A stretch of DNA of 64,000 bases from Flavobacteriales bacterium (GTDB taxonomy: Bacteria > Bacteroidota > Bacteroidia > Flavobacteriales_F > PHOS-HE28): contig JADJXF010000009.1 in assembly GCA_016715995.1 (NCBI GenBank), positions 186,001 through 250,000 on the forward strand. The letters run 5' to 3'. The notes under the pieces were generated by a model. The model had not been told where the DNA came from, searched no databases, and worked only from the letters and a program-made list of their open reading frames with translations. This document shows positions 1-7,465 of this stretch, piece after piece (the stretch's first letter is position 1; the number at the start of each line of letters is the position of its first letter). Made by a program: the position numbers and the translations under genes.

Positions 1-295
1 AGCAGAGCCCGGCGATGATGAGCGAACCGGTGCGGTTGCGTCGCTTCGCGATCCATCGCCCGCTGCTGATGATGAGGATGCCGATGACCTCTACCAGGAC
101 GAACAACGCCCAGCCGAACACCTGGAAGAAGCCTCCCAGCCAGGTCGGTGGCGGCGTCTCTTCCTGCTGCGCAACAAAGTCGCTGTTCAAGAAGACGCCC
201 ATGAATACAAGCGCCAGCATGGTCGCGCCAGCGAGGCATGTGAAGACGCCGTAGACGTAATGCAGGACGGACAGTGTTCCCAGATGGCGGTTCAT
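1..295 (-). CDS. Hypothetical membrane protein, C-terminus beyond the window
   Basis: Reading leftward from an ATG at 293-295, the frame stays open for 98 codons and runs off the left edge, so the C-terminus is missing. The protein starts MNRHLGTLSVLHYVYG and has two hydrophobic stretches, at about residues 12-36 and 52-72. The second is followed by a basic stretch (GRWIAKRRNR), which suggests a small polytopic inner-membrane protein with a cytoplasmic loop there. I do not recognise the family. A TATGTTGG box at 315-322 on the minus strand, one base off the Bacteroidota -7 consensus, lies 19 bases upstream and could be its promoter. It is transcribed in the same direction as proline dehydrogenase but is separated from it by a hairpin. 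Confidence 0.6.
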   Translation of the reverse strand, partial: MNRHLGTLSVLHYVYGVFTCLAGATMLALVFMGVFLNSDFVAQQEETPPPTWLGGFFQVFGWALFVLVEVIGILIISSGRWIAKRRNRTGSLIIAGLC

Positions 296-354
296 GCGAG
301 TCGGATTGGTAAGACCAACATAGAGACCCAAAGGCCACTGCGCGGGCGTGATTG

Positions 355-376
355 TTCTGACGGTCGAGCGTCAGGA
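355..376 (-). terminator. Hairpin downstream of proline dehydrogenase
   Basis: An eight-base-pair stem (355-362 pairing with 369-376, including one G-U pair) with a six-base loop sits just past the proline dehydrogenase stop codon at 390. There is no clear T-run after it, so termination activity is inferred from position only. Confidence 0.35.
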
Positions 377-389
377 CGAACGGTGCGAA

Positions 390-1586
390 TCAAGCCTGGG
401 CACGCCGTCGCTGCTCGGCAACGATCAGCTTCAACTCACGGCCCATCTGCCCAGCCACGCTGGTGTTCTCCGCCGCGCGGCGGATGAGGTATGGCAGAAC
501 GGCGCGCACAGGCCCGTATGGAACATACTTGGCCACGTTGAAGCCCGCGTCGGCCATGTTGTAGGTGATGTTGTCGCTCATTCCCAGCAGCTGCGCGAAC
601 CATATGCGTCGGTCGTTGCGTGCAAGGTTGTCCTCTTCCATCAGACGCGCCAGCAGCAACGTGCTTCGTTCATTGTGTGTGCCGGCCATCACGGCCATGC
701 GGTCGATATGCTTCAAACAAAAACGCAGCGCGTCGTCGTAGTCGCGGTCCACGGCGCCCTTGTCGGCATGGATGGGAGAGGGGTAGCCCTGCTCTTCCGC
801 GCGCTGGCGCTCCTTCTCCATGTATGCGCCGCGCACGAGCTTCACGCCGAGGTGGTAGCCATTGCGCTCGGCGTCGGCGTAGGATGCATTCAGGAATTCG
901 AGCCGGTCGTGGCGGTAGAGTTGGATGGTATTGAAAACGATGGCCCGCTCACGATTGAAGCGCGCCATCATGCCCGTGGCAAGCGCATCGATGGCAGACT
1001 GATACCAGCTGTCCTCCGCATCGACGAGCACTGGGATGCCCGACTCAAATGCAGCTTGGCAGATGCGCTCCACACGGCCCTGCACCAGTTTCCATTCACG
1101 AGCATCCTCCGCGCTCAGCGGTTCATCTTTGCTCACCTTCTCGAGCAGCGCCGTGGGTGAGACTCCCGTGACCTTGAACACGCTGAAGGGGATGTCGCTC
1201 CGCTGCTTCGCCGCCGCTATCGTGCGCAGGATCTCCTCGCAGGTGTGGTCCAACGAATCGTCATCCTCCTGGCCCTCCACGCTGTAGTCGAGGATGGTGC
1301 CCACACCGCCGTCGCTGAGCTTCTGCGCGGTGGAAAGGCTCTCCGCGATGTTCTCGCCGCCGCAGAAATGCTTGAAGATGGTGGCCTTCACCGCCCATGT
1401 GATCGGCAGGTGAATCGCCAGTGCGAATTGCGTGAACGCGCGACCCATGCCGTTCAGCCAGGGCATGCCGATGATGCGGAAGAGCCAGTAGGCGCGCAGC
1501 AGCCCGCGGTTCGTGTATTGGCGGAAAGCGATGCGGGTGTCACCCAGATCGGGCGGCGCGATGGTCGCGGGGGCCATGGACGGCAT
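390..1586 (-). CDS. Proline dehydrogenase (FAD-dependent)
   Basis: A 398-residue monofunctional proline dehydrogenase, the first enzyme of proline catabolism, which oxidises L-proline to pyrroline-5-carboxylate using FAD. It has the expected TIM-barrel landmarks in order: LDYSVEG near residue 99, VLVDAEDSW near 190, GVKLVRGAYMEKE near 248, then MAGTHNE, and the C-terminal RRAAENTSV near 370, matching the family RRxxEN substrate-binding motif. There is no aldehyde dehydrogenase module, so P5C dehydrogenase must be encoded elsewhere. I chose the ATG at 1586 because the longer in-frame start at 1667 would overlap the divergent aroB gene. An AAGGAAG sequence lies just upstream. A perfect TACTTTTG box (1632-1639) sits 45 bases upstream on the same strand. 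Confidence 0.92.
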   Translation of the reverse strand: MPSMAPATIAPPDLGDTRIAFRQYTNRGLLRAYWLFRIIGMPWLNGMGRAFTQFALAIHLPITWAVKATIFKHFCGGENIAESLSTAQKLSDGGVGTILDYSVEGQEDDDSLDHTCEEILRTIAAAKQRSDIPFSVFKVTGVSPTALLEKVSKDEPLSAEDAREWKLVQGRVERICQAAFESGIPVLVDAEDSWYQSAIDALATGMMARFNRERAIVFNTIQLYRHDRLEFLNASYADAERNGYHLGVKLVRGAYMEKERQRAEEQGYPSPIHADKGAVDRDYDDALRFCLKHIDRMAVMAGTHNERSTLLLARLMEEDNLARNDRRIWFAQLLGMSDNITYNMADAGFNVAKYVPYGPVRAVLPYLIRRAAENTSVAGQMGRELKLIVAEQRRRAQA

Positions 1587-1631
1587 GGGGGCTTCCTTCG
1601 TTCCTTTGGCCAAGGCCTGTCGAAAGGCCGC

Positions 1632-1639
1632 CAAAAGTA
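1632..1639 (-). promoter_or_regulatory. -7 promoter box for proline dehydrogenase
   Basis: TACTTTTG on the minus strand is an exact match to the Bacteroidota -7 consensus TAnnTTTG, in the 56-base gap between divergent proline dehydrogenase and aroB. No well-spaced -33 TTTG is visible. Confidence 0.45.
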
Positions 1640-1642
1640 GCG

Positions 1643-2740
1643 ATGGTCTCCAAGCGCATCGAAGCAAGCGTCATTGATGCTGGCCGCCATCCGGTGGTGC
1701 TGGGTGCCGACGCCCTGCGCGCGCTCGACCGCGATCTGAAGGAGGCCGAGGCGAGTGCCCTCTTCATCCTGGGCGATGAGAACACGCTGCGCCATTGCCT
1801 GCCGGAGCTGCTGGCCCACTCCCCGCGTCTTCGAGAGGCCGAGACCATCGGTGTGCCCGCGGGCGAGGCGAGCAAGAGCCTCGCGGTGTGCGCTGACATC
1901 TGGCAGCACCTCACCGCGCGCGCCGCCGACCGCGAGGCGCTGCTCATCAACCTCGGCGGCGGCGTGGTAACCGACCTCGGCGGCTTCATCGCGGGCACCT
2001 TCAAGCGTGGCATCCGCTGCATTCATGTGCCCACCACGCTCATGGGCATGGTGGATGCGGCCATTGGCGGCAAGACCGGAATCGACCTCGGCGGCGTGAA
2101 GAACATGGTGGGCGTCTTCCACGACCCGCTGGCGGTGCATGTGCATGTGCCCTTCCTCAAGAGCCTCGGCAAGCGCGAGCTGCTCAACGGCGTGGCCGAG
2201 ATGATCAAGCACGGCCTAGTGCGCGATGCGGTCCATTACGAGGCACTCCGTGAAGCGCCGTTGCACGACCTTGAGGCCCTCGCGCCCTTGGTGGAGCACA
2301 GCGCGTCCATCAAGGCTGGGGTGGTGAGCGAGGATCCGCGCGAGGCCGGCCCGCGCAAGCTGCTCAACTTCGGCCATACCATCGGACACGGGATGGAGGC
2401 CTTCTCTTGGGAAGGCGGGCAGCGCGCGCTGCTGCACGGCGAGGCGGTGGCCATGGGCATGATCTGCGAGGCCTGGCTCAGCTGGCGGCAGAACCTGCTC
2501 GACCGTGACAGCAATGACCGCATCGCAGCGCACTTGCTCTCGCTCTTCAAGCCATTCGTATTGCAGGGCGATGAGCACCACCGGATCATCGAGCTCATGC
2601 GCAACGACAAGAAGAACGCCGGCGGGCAGTTCCGCTTTACCCTGCTCACCAGCATTGGAAGCGCGCAGGTGGATGTGCCCACCACGGCCGCCCAGGCCCA
2701 GGAGGCCCTCGATTATTACCGGTTGCTGGTGCGCGGGTGA
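1643..2740 (+). CDS. aroB: 3-dehydroquinate synthase
   Basis: A 365-residue enzyme for the second step of the shikimate pathway, converting DAHP to 3-dehydroquinate with NAD+ and a divalent metal. The NAD-binding GGGVVTDLGGF is at residues 105-115, followed by HVPTTLMGMVDAAIGGKTG, which is characteristic of the family. The metal-ligand regions are present as ELLNGVAEMIKHG near 185 and NFGHTIGHGMEA near 250. Length is normal. It is followed 18 bases later by aroA, so the two probably form an operon, and it is divergent from proline dehydrogenase. Confidence 0.96.
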   Translation: MVSKRIEASVIDAGRHPVVLGADALRALDRDLKEAEASALFILGDENTLRHCLPELLAHSPRLREAETIGVPAGEASKSLAVCADIWQHLTARAADREALLINLGGGVVTDLGGFIAGTFKRGIRCIHVPTTLMGMVDAAIGGKTGIDLGGVKNMVGVFHDPLAVHVHVPFLKSLGKRELLNGVAEMIKHGLVRDAVHYEALREAPLHDLEALAPLVEHSASIKAGVVSEDPREAGPRKLLNFGHTIGHGMEAFSWEGGQRALLHGEAVAMGMICEAWLSWRQNLLDRDSNDRIAAHLLSLFKPFVLQGDEHHRIIELMRNDKKNAGGQFRFTLLTSIGSAQVDVPTTAAQAQEALDYYRLLVRG

Positions 2741-2758
2741 GCGCCAACTTTACCGCCT

Positions 2759-3976
2759 ATGTCTTCGATTACGATTACCGCTCCCGCTGCTCCGGTCGTC
2801 GCGCGCATCGCATTGCCCCGCAGCAAGAGCATCAGCAACCGCGCGCTGCTCATGGCCTCGCTTTGCGGCGATTTGGATCTCGTTTCCGATTTGAGCGATG
2901 GCGACGATTCCCGCGTGATGCTGGAGCTGCTGCGCGCCAACCCGCGCGTGATGGATTGCGGCGCGGGCGGCACCACCTTCCGTTTCCTGATCGCGTGGGC
3001 GGCGGTGCGCGAAGGGGAGGAACATATCCTTACGGGCATCCCGCGCCTGCTGGAGCGCCCGCACGATGACCTTGTGAATGCCCTGAAGCAGCTCGGCGCC
3101 GACATTGAGCGCATAGCTGAGGGTTATCGCGTGCGCGGCAGGGCGCTCAAAGGCGGCGAAGTGCACTTCGATTCGCCCATCAGCAGCCAGTACCTGAGCG
3201 CTATTCTGATGATTGCCCCGCGCATGAAGGAGGGTCTCACCCTGCGCTGGACCGGCACGCGGCTGAGTGAGCCCTTCGTTCACATGACGCTGAAGATGCT
3301 TGCGCACTTCGGCGTGTACCCGCGCCTGGAACTCGACGGCGTGCGCGTGGACCCCGGCGACTACATCCCTGCGCCACTCACAATCCCGCCGGATTGGAGC
3401 AGCGCATCGTTCTGGTACGAGATCGCCGCACTCAGCCCACGCTGCGAGATCCTTCTCGATGGACTCACCGACGATACAATGCAGGGCGATCGCGAGGCCC
3501 AGCACCTATGGGCGCCGTGGGTGGAAACGCACTTCACGGAGGAGGGCACGCGCCTCAGTCATCGCGTAACGCCTGTCCAATGGGAGGATGTGCCACGCAA
3601 CCTTCGTCATGTGCCCGACCTCTTTCAGCCGCTGGCATTCACACTAGCGGCATTAGGTCGGAGCGCTGTTCTCCACGGCCTTGACAACCTGCGCGTGAAG
3701 GAGACCGATCGCCTGCAAGCCGTTGCGGACGCCATTCACCGCATGGGCGGCCAAGCGGCCTTCGCCGATGGCGCCTTCGCGGTGAAGCAGGGCATCACCG
3801 CATCATCGCCCATGACCTTCCATCCCGATATCGATCACCGAATGGCGCTTTCCCTGGCACCGCTCGCGCTGAAGCTGGGCGCCATCACCATTCAAGATCC
3901 AGAGGTTGTGAACAAGAGCTACCCCAGGTTCTGGGATGACCTGCGAAGCGGGGGCTTCGGCGTGGAGCACGGCTGA
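2759..3976 (+). CDS. aroA: 3-phosphoshikimate 1-carboxyvinyltransferase (EPSP synthase)
   Basis: A 405-residue EPSP synthase, which transfers enolpyruvyl from PEP to shikimate-3-phosphate. The N-terminal LPRSKSISNRALL (about residues 19-31) is the substrate-binding loop, GAGGTTFRF near 72 corresponds to the usual NAGTxxRF segment, and LRVKETDRL near 310 carries the conserved catalytic Lys-Glu and Arg. It lies in the same direction as aroB with an 18-base gap, so two shikimate steps are probably co-transcribed. The second N-terminal loop is slightly shorter than in proteobacterial enzymes, as is common in Bacteroidota (family knowledge). Confidence 0.95.
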   Translation: MSSITITAPAAPVVARIALPRSKSISNRALLMASLCGDLDLVSDLSDGDDSRVMLELLRANPRVMDCGAGGTTFRFLIAWAAVREGEEHILTGIPRLLERPHDDLVNALKQLGADIERIAEGYRVRGRALKGGEVHFDSPISSQYLSAILMIAPRMKEGLTLRWTGTRLSEPFVHMTLKMLAHFGVYPRLELDGVRVDPGDYIPAPLTIPPDWSSASFWYEIAALSPRCEILLDGLTDDTMQGDREAQHLWAPWVETHFTEEGTRLSHRVTPVQWEDVPRNLRHVPDLFQPLAFTLAALGRSAVLHGLDNLRVKETDRLQAVADAIHRMGGQAAFADGAFAVKQGITASSPMTFHPDIDHRMALSLAPLALKLGAITIQDPEVVNKSYPRFWDDLRSGGFGVEHG

Positions 3977-4038
3977 GCGCCGCATCCCGATTCCGATCAT
4001 CTTCGCATCCCGCGTCATGTCACCGTGACCCCAATGGG

Positions 4039-4068
4039 CACATGCGCACATGACCACATGCACACATG
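4039..4068 (+). repeat. Four CACATG units at exact 8-base spacing over the fhs start
   Basis: CACATG occurs at 4039, 4047, 4055 and 4063, each 8 bases apart, and the ATG of the last unit is the fhs start codon. The earlier ATGs open only very short frames; the one at 4042 stops after three codons. It may be a slipped-strand repeat that alters the leader or competes for initiation. This is inference. Confidence 0.75.
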
Positions 4069-5742
4069 GCATTCCCTTCTGACCTCGAGATCGCGCAAGC
4101 CGCGCAATTGAAGCCCCTCGCCCGCATCGCAGAGAAGCTCGGCGTGGATCCGGAGATCATCGAGCCCTACGGCCGGACCAAGGCCAAATTGCCGCTCGCA
4201 CTCATCGACGATGCCAAGGCCGCGGAGAGCAAGCTCATCCTCGTCACTGCAGTGAGCCCCACGCCTGCGGGCGAAGGCAAGACCACCACTAGCATCGGCC
4301 TGCATGAAGGATTGTGCAAGCTGGGCAAGAGAAGCGTGGTGGTGCTGCGCGAGCCGAGCCTTGGTCCGGTCTTCGGCATGAAGGGCGGCGCAGCCGGTGG
4401 CGGCTATGCGCAGGTGGTGCCCATGGAGGACATCAACCTGCATTTCACTGGCGACTTCAGCGCCATTGAGAAGGCCAACAACCTCTTGGCAGCGCTCATC
4501 GACAACAACCTGCAGAACCGCAAGCGCTCACTCAACATCGATCCGCGCACCATCGCTTGGAAGCGCGTGATGGACATGAACGACCGCGCGTTGCGGAAGA
4601 TCACCATCGGACTAGGCGGCACCGGCAACGGCATCCCGCGCGAGGATGGCTTCAACATCACCCCCGCAAGCGAAGTGATGGCAATCCTCTGCCTTGCCAC
4701 CAGCTTCACCGATTTGAAGAAACGCCTCGGTGAGATCTACGTGGGCCAGCGCTGGGACCGCACCCCGGTCTATGCCCGCGACTTGAAGGCCGAAGGCGCC
4801 ATGGCCATCCTGCTGAAGGACGCCATCAAGCCCAACCTGGTGCAGACACTCGAAGGGAATCCCGCCATCCTGCACGGCGGCCCCTTCGCCAACATCGCGC
4901 AGGGCGTGAACAGCGTGCTCGCCACGAAGATGGGCCTCAGCCTCGGCGATTATGTAGTGACGGAGGCGGGCTTCGGCGCTGATCTCGGCGCGGAGAAGTT
5001 CTTCGACATCAAGTGCCGCGCGGCGGGCCTGAAGCCGAGCGCAGCGGTGATCGTGGCCACGGTGCGCGCACTGCGCTTCCACGGAGGTGCTGACGCGAAG
5101 GAGGTGAACAACGCCGCGCCCGACAAGCTGAAGGCGGGCCTCGCCAACCTGGGCCGCCACATCGAGAACATCAACAAGTTCGGCGTGAAGGCCGTGGTGG
5201 CCATCAACCACTTCCCCACGGACACGGAAGAGGAGATCGATGCAATCAAGGCGTATAGCAAGGAGCGTGACGCCGAAGCCGTGCTCGCGCAGGGCTTCGC
5301 GAAAGGCGGCGATGGCATGACGGACCTCGCGCAAGCAGTGCTGCGCGTGATCGAGGAAGGCACGAGTGACTTCAAGCCGCTATACGATCTCAAACTCTCC
5401 ATCAAGGACAAGATCGCCACCATCGCCCGGGAGATCTACCGCGCCGATGGCGTGGACTACAGCGCCGAGGCCGAGACCGCGCTGCGCCGCATCACCAAGC
5501 TCGGCCTCGATGGCGTGCCCATCTGCATGGCGAAGACCCAGTACAGCTTCAGCGACAACAAGGAGCTGCGCGCCGCGCCCACAGGTTTCCGCATCACCGT
5601 GCGCGACATCGAGATCAGCGCCGGGGCGGGATTCGTGGTGCCCATCTGTGGCGACATCATGCGTATGCCCGGCCTGCCGGAAGTGCCTGCGGCGGAAGGC
5701 ATGGACATCGACGCGAACGGGGTGATCAGCGGGTTGAGCTGA
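4066..5742 (+). CDS. fhs: Formate--tetrahydrofolate ligase
   Basis: A 558-residue ligase that makes 10-formyltetrahydrofolate from formate, THF and ATP, feeding one-carbon metabolism. The P-loop TPAGEGKTTTSIG is near residues 64-76, followed by REPSLGPVFGMKGGAAGGG near 98-116, a hallmark of the family. Later motifs include DLGAEKFFDIKCR and the C-terminal ITVRDIEISAGAGF. Length is as expected. The start is the last ATG of a four-unit CACATG repeat, and no Shine-Dalgarno sequence is visible. It follows aroA by 89 bases in the same direction but is functionally separate. Confidence 0.96.
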   Translation: MAFPSDLEIAQAAQLKPLARIAEKLGVDPEIIEPYGRTKAKLPLALIDDAKAAESKLILVTAVSPTPAGEGKTTTSIGLHEGLCKLGKRSVVVLREPSLGPVFGMKGGAAGGGYAQVVPMEDINLHFTGDFSAIEKANNLLAALIDNNLQNRKRSLNIDPRTIAWKRVMDMNDRALRKITIGLGGTGNGIPREDGFNITPASEVMAILCLATSFTDLKKRLGEIYVGQRWDRTPVYARDLKAEGAMAILLKDAIKPNLVQTLEGNPAILHGGPFANIAQGVNSVLATKMGLSLGDYVVTEAGFGADLGAEKFFDIKCRAAGLKPSAAVIVATVRALRFHGGADAKEVNNAAPDKLKAGLANLGRHIENINKFGVKAVVAINHFPTDTEEEIDAIKAYSKERDAEAVLAQGFAKGGDGMTDLAQAVLRVIEEGTSDFKPLYDLKLSIKDKIATIAREIYRADGVDYSAEAETALRRITKLGLDGVPICMAKTQYSFSDNKELRAAPTGFRITVRDIEISAGAGFVVPICGDIMRMPGLPEVPAAEGMDIDANGVISGLS

Positions 5743-5776
5743 GGAGAGATCATACGGAATCCTATTTTCACGGGCC

Positions 5777-7462
5777 ATGTCGCATGCGCCCGTGCCCTAC
5801 CGGATTCGTGTTGGTGTGACGGGCCACCGCAAGGACCTGCCGACGGAGGAAGAATTGCTGGCTTCCATCCGGCACGCGCTCGGCGCGGCAGAATGGTCGA
5901 TTGAGAAGAAGGCACGGCCGGATACGGTGATGGGGCTGCACGATCCACGAACATTGCGGGCTCTTGCGAAGACCCGACATACCCCGCTGCGCTTCAGCGT
6001 GCATACCTGTCTGGCGGAAGGGAGCGACCGGTTGGTGGCCCAAGCGGTGATGGAGCAGGAAGGAAGCTGGTTGCGGGCCGTGCTGCCATTCCCGTCGGTG
6101 GACTATGAACGGACCTTCAGCAGCCCCGAAGCTGCGCTGGAGTTCCGGGAATTGCTGTCGCGCGATCCCGCACCATTGGTGGTGGCACCGGCACCGGCTG
6201 ATGCCGATGCCCGTCGCTCAGCCTACTTCGAGGCCGGCCGCCGCGTGGTGGATGAATGTGACGTGCTCATCGCCATCTGGAGCGGAGCACCGGCTGGAGG
6301 AAAAGGGGGCACTGCGGAAGTCATCGACTACGCCCGTTCCATCGAGCGCCCTATGCTGATCATCCGCACGGACCGGCAATTGGCCATTGAGGTGGAGCGA
6401 TTCCGGGGCTTGTACTGCCCCGGCTTGCGCGAGCAGGACTGGCTGAATGCCATTCAGGACACAAGGGAGTATCCAGATAAGGCACGCGATAGGTACATCG
6501 GCAAACCCAGCTCCAAGTACCTTGATGGGTTCTCTCCGGCCTTGAATGCCATGGACGCGCATCTCTGGCCTCTGTATGCGCGGGCATCGATGCGAGCCAG
6601 ATCATACAAGAACCGTATTCAAGGCTTCGGGCTTGTCGTCTACCTGTGCTCCATGCTGGCGGTGCTGTGTGTCTTGCTCGGGGTCTTCATCACGCCCCTG
6701 CATCTCGCCGCGTTCATCGCCGAGCTGGTGTTGCTCGTCGCCATTCTTCTCATCATCCGTTCCGCGCACCGGCGCCGCATGCACCAGCGCTGGCTCGAGT
6801 TCCGCTACCTGGCGGAGCGGTGCCGTTCCGCCGCCTGCCTGTTCCTCTTCGGCCAGCGGGTCCGGTCAGACCGTTCTTCCGCGCACCCGGGCGATCGCGA
6901 TGAAGCGGCCTGGACCGAGTGCGTCTTCGCGGAGATGATGCGGACCATGGAACGGCAAGTAGGCGAGCGGTCAAAGCCGCACGAGGATTCCTTGATGACC
7001 GCTGTGAATGAGGTCATCGGTTTGCGATTGATCGATGGGCAGATCAAGTATCATCGAAGGAATGCGGCGAAGCACCGTGACCGAAATAGGCGCATGGAGC
7101 GCTGGGGCGGGGCCCTGTACGTCATCGCCGTGCTTGTGGCTTCGACCCATATCATCCTGGGGGCCGCGATGCACACCGAAGCCAGTCACTGGAGCGCCGC
7201 TGTGCTCACCATCCTCGCTGTGATGCTCCCGATCACGGCCGCGGTACTCGATGGACTCCGCAAGCAGCGCGAGCACGGTCGTATCGCCCGCATGAGCATG
7301 AGCATGGCGGGGGAACTGGAGGAGTTGAAGCGCGACCTGGATGCCTTGCAGGATACGTCCGGTCTGGGGAACCTGTTGGTGCGCATCGACCGGAGCCTGC
7401 TGCGTGAGAACCGCGAATGGCTTGGCCTGTTGGTGGACCGCGACCTTGAACTGATGCCCTGA
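5777..7462 (+). CDS. SLOG-domain protein with C-terminal membrane module (SLATT/DUF4231-like)
   Basis: A 561-residue protein. The N-terminal ~200 residues form a Rossmann-like SLOG nucleotide-binding domain: GVTGHRK at 13-19, LAEGSDRLVA near 79-88, ECDVLIAIWSG near 159-169 and GGTAEVIDYA just after it. Two pairs of transmembrane segments follow, at about 282-302/306-328 and 445-466/472-490. The stretch after the first pair (HQRWLEFRYLAERCR) resembles the 2TM effector module found with SMODS and SLOG domains. In such families SLOG is thought to bind or process a nucleotide signal and the membrane part to act as a pore-like effector. Function here is inferred. The next gene starts 3 bases after the stop, so the two are likely co-translated. 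Confidence 0.72.
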   Translation: MSHAPVPYRIRVGVTGHRKDLPTEEELLASIRHALGAAEWSIEKKARPDTVMGLHDPRTLRALAKTRHTPLRFSVHTCLAEGSDRLVAQAVMEQEGSWLRAVLPFPSVDYERTFSSPEAALEFRELLSRDPAPLVVAPAPADADARRSAYFEAGRRVVDECDVLIAIWSGAPAGGKGGTAEVIDYARSIERPMLIIRTDRQLAIEVERFRGLYCPGLREQDWLNAIQDTREYPDKARDRYIGKPSSKYLDGFSPALNAMDAHLWPLYARASMRARSYKNRIQGFGLVVYLCSMLAVLCVLLGVFITPLHLAAFIAELVLLVAILLIIRSAHRRRMHQRWLEFRYLAERCRSAACLFLFGQRVRSDRSSAHPGDRDEAAWTECVFAEMMRTMERQVGERSKPHEDSLMTAVNEVIGLRLIDGQIKYHRRNAAKHRDRNRRMERWGGALYVIAVLVASTHIILGAAMHTEASHWSAAVLTILAVMLPITAAVLDGLRKQREHGRIARMSMSMAGELEELKRDLDALQDTSGLGNLLVRIDRSLLRENREWLGLLVDRDLELMP

Positions 7463-7465
7463 GCC

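Noticed and set aside
348..1160. Long open frame on the plus strand opposite proline dehydrogenase
   Set aside because: It is an antisense shadow of a well-recognised gene; in high-GC DNA such frames are common.
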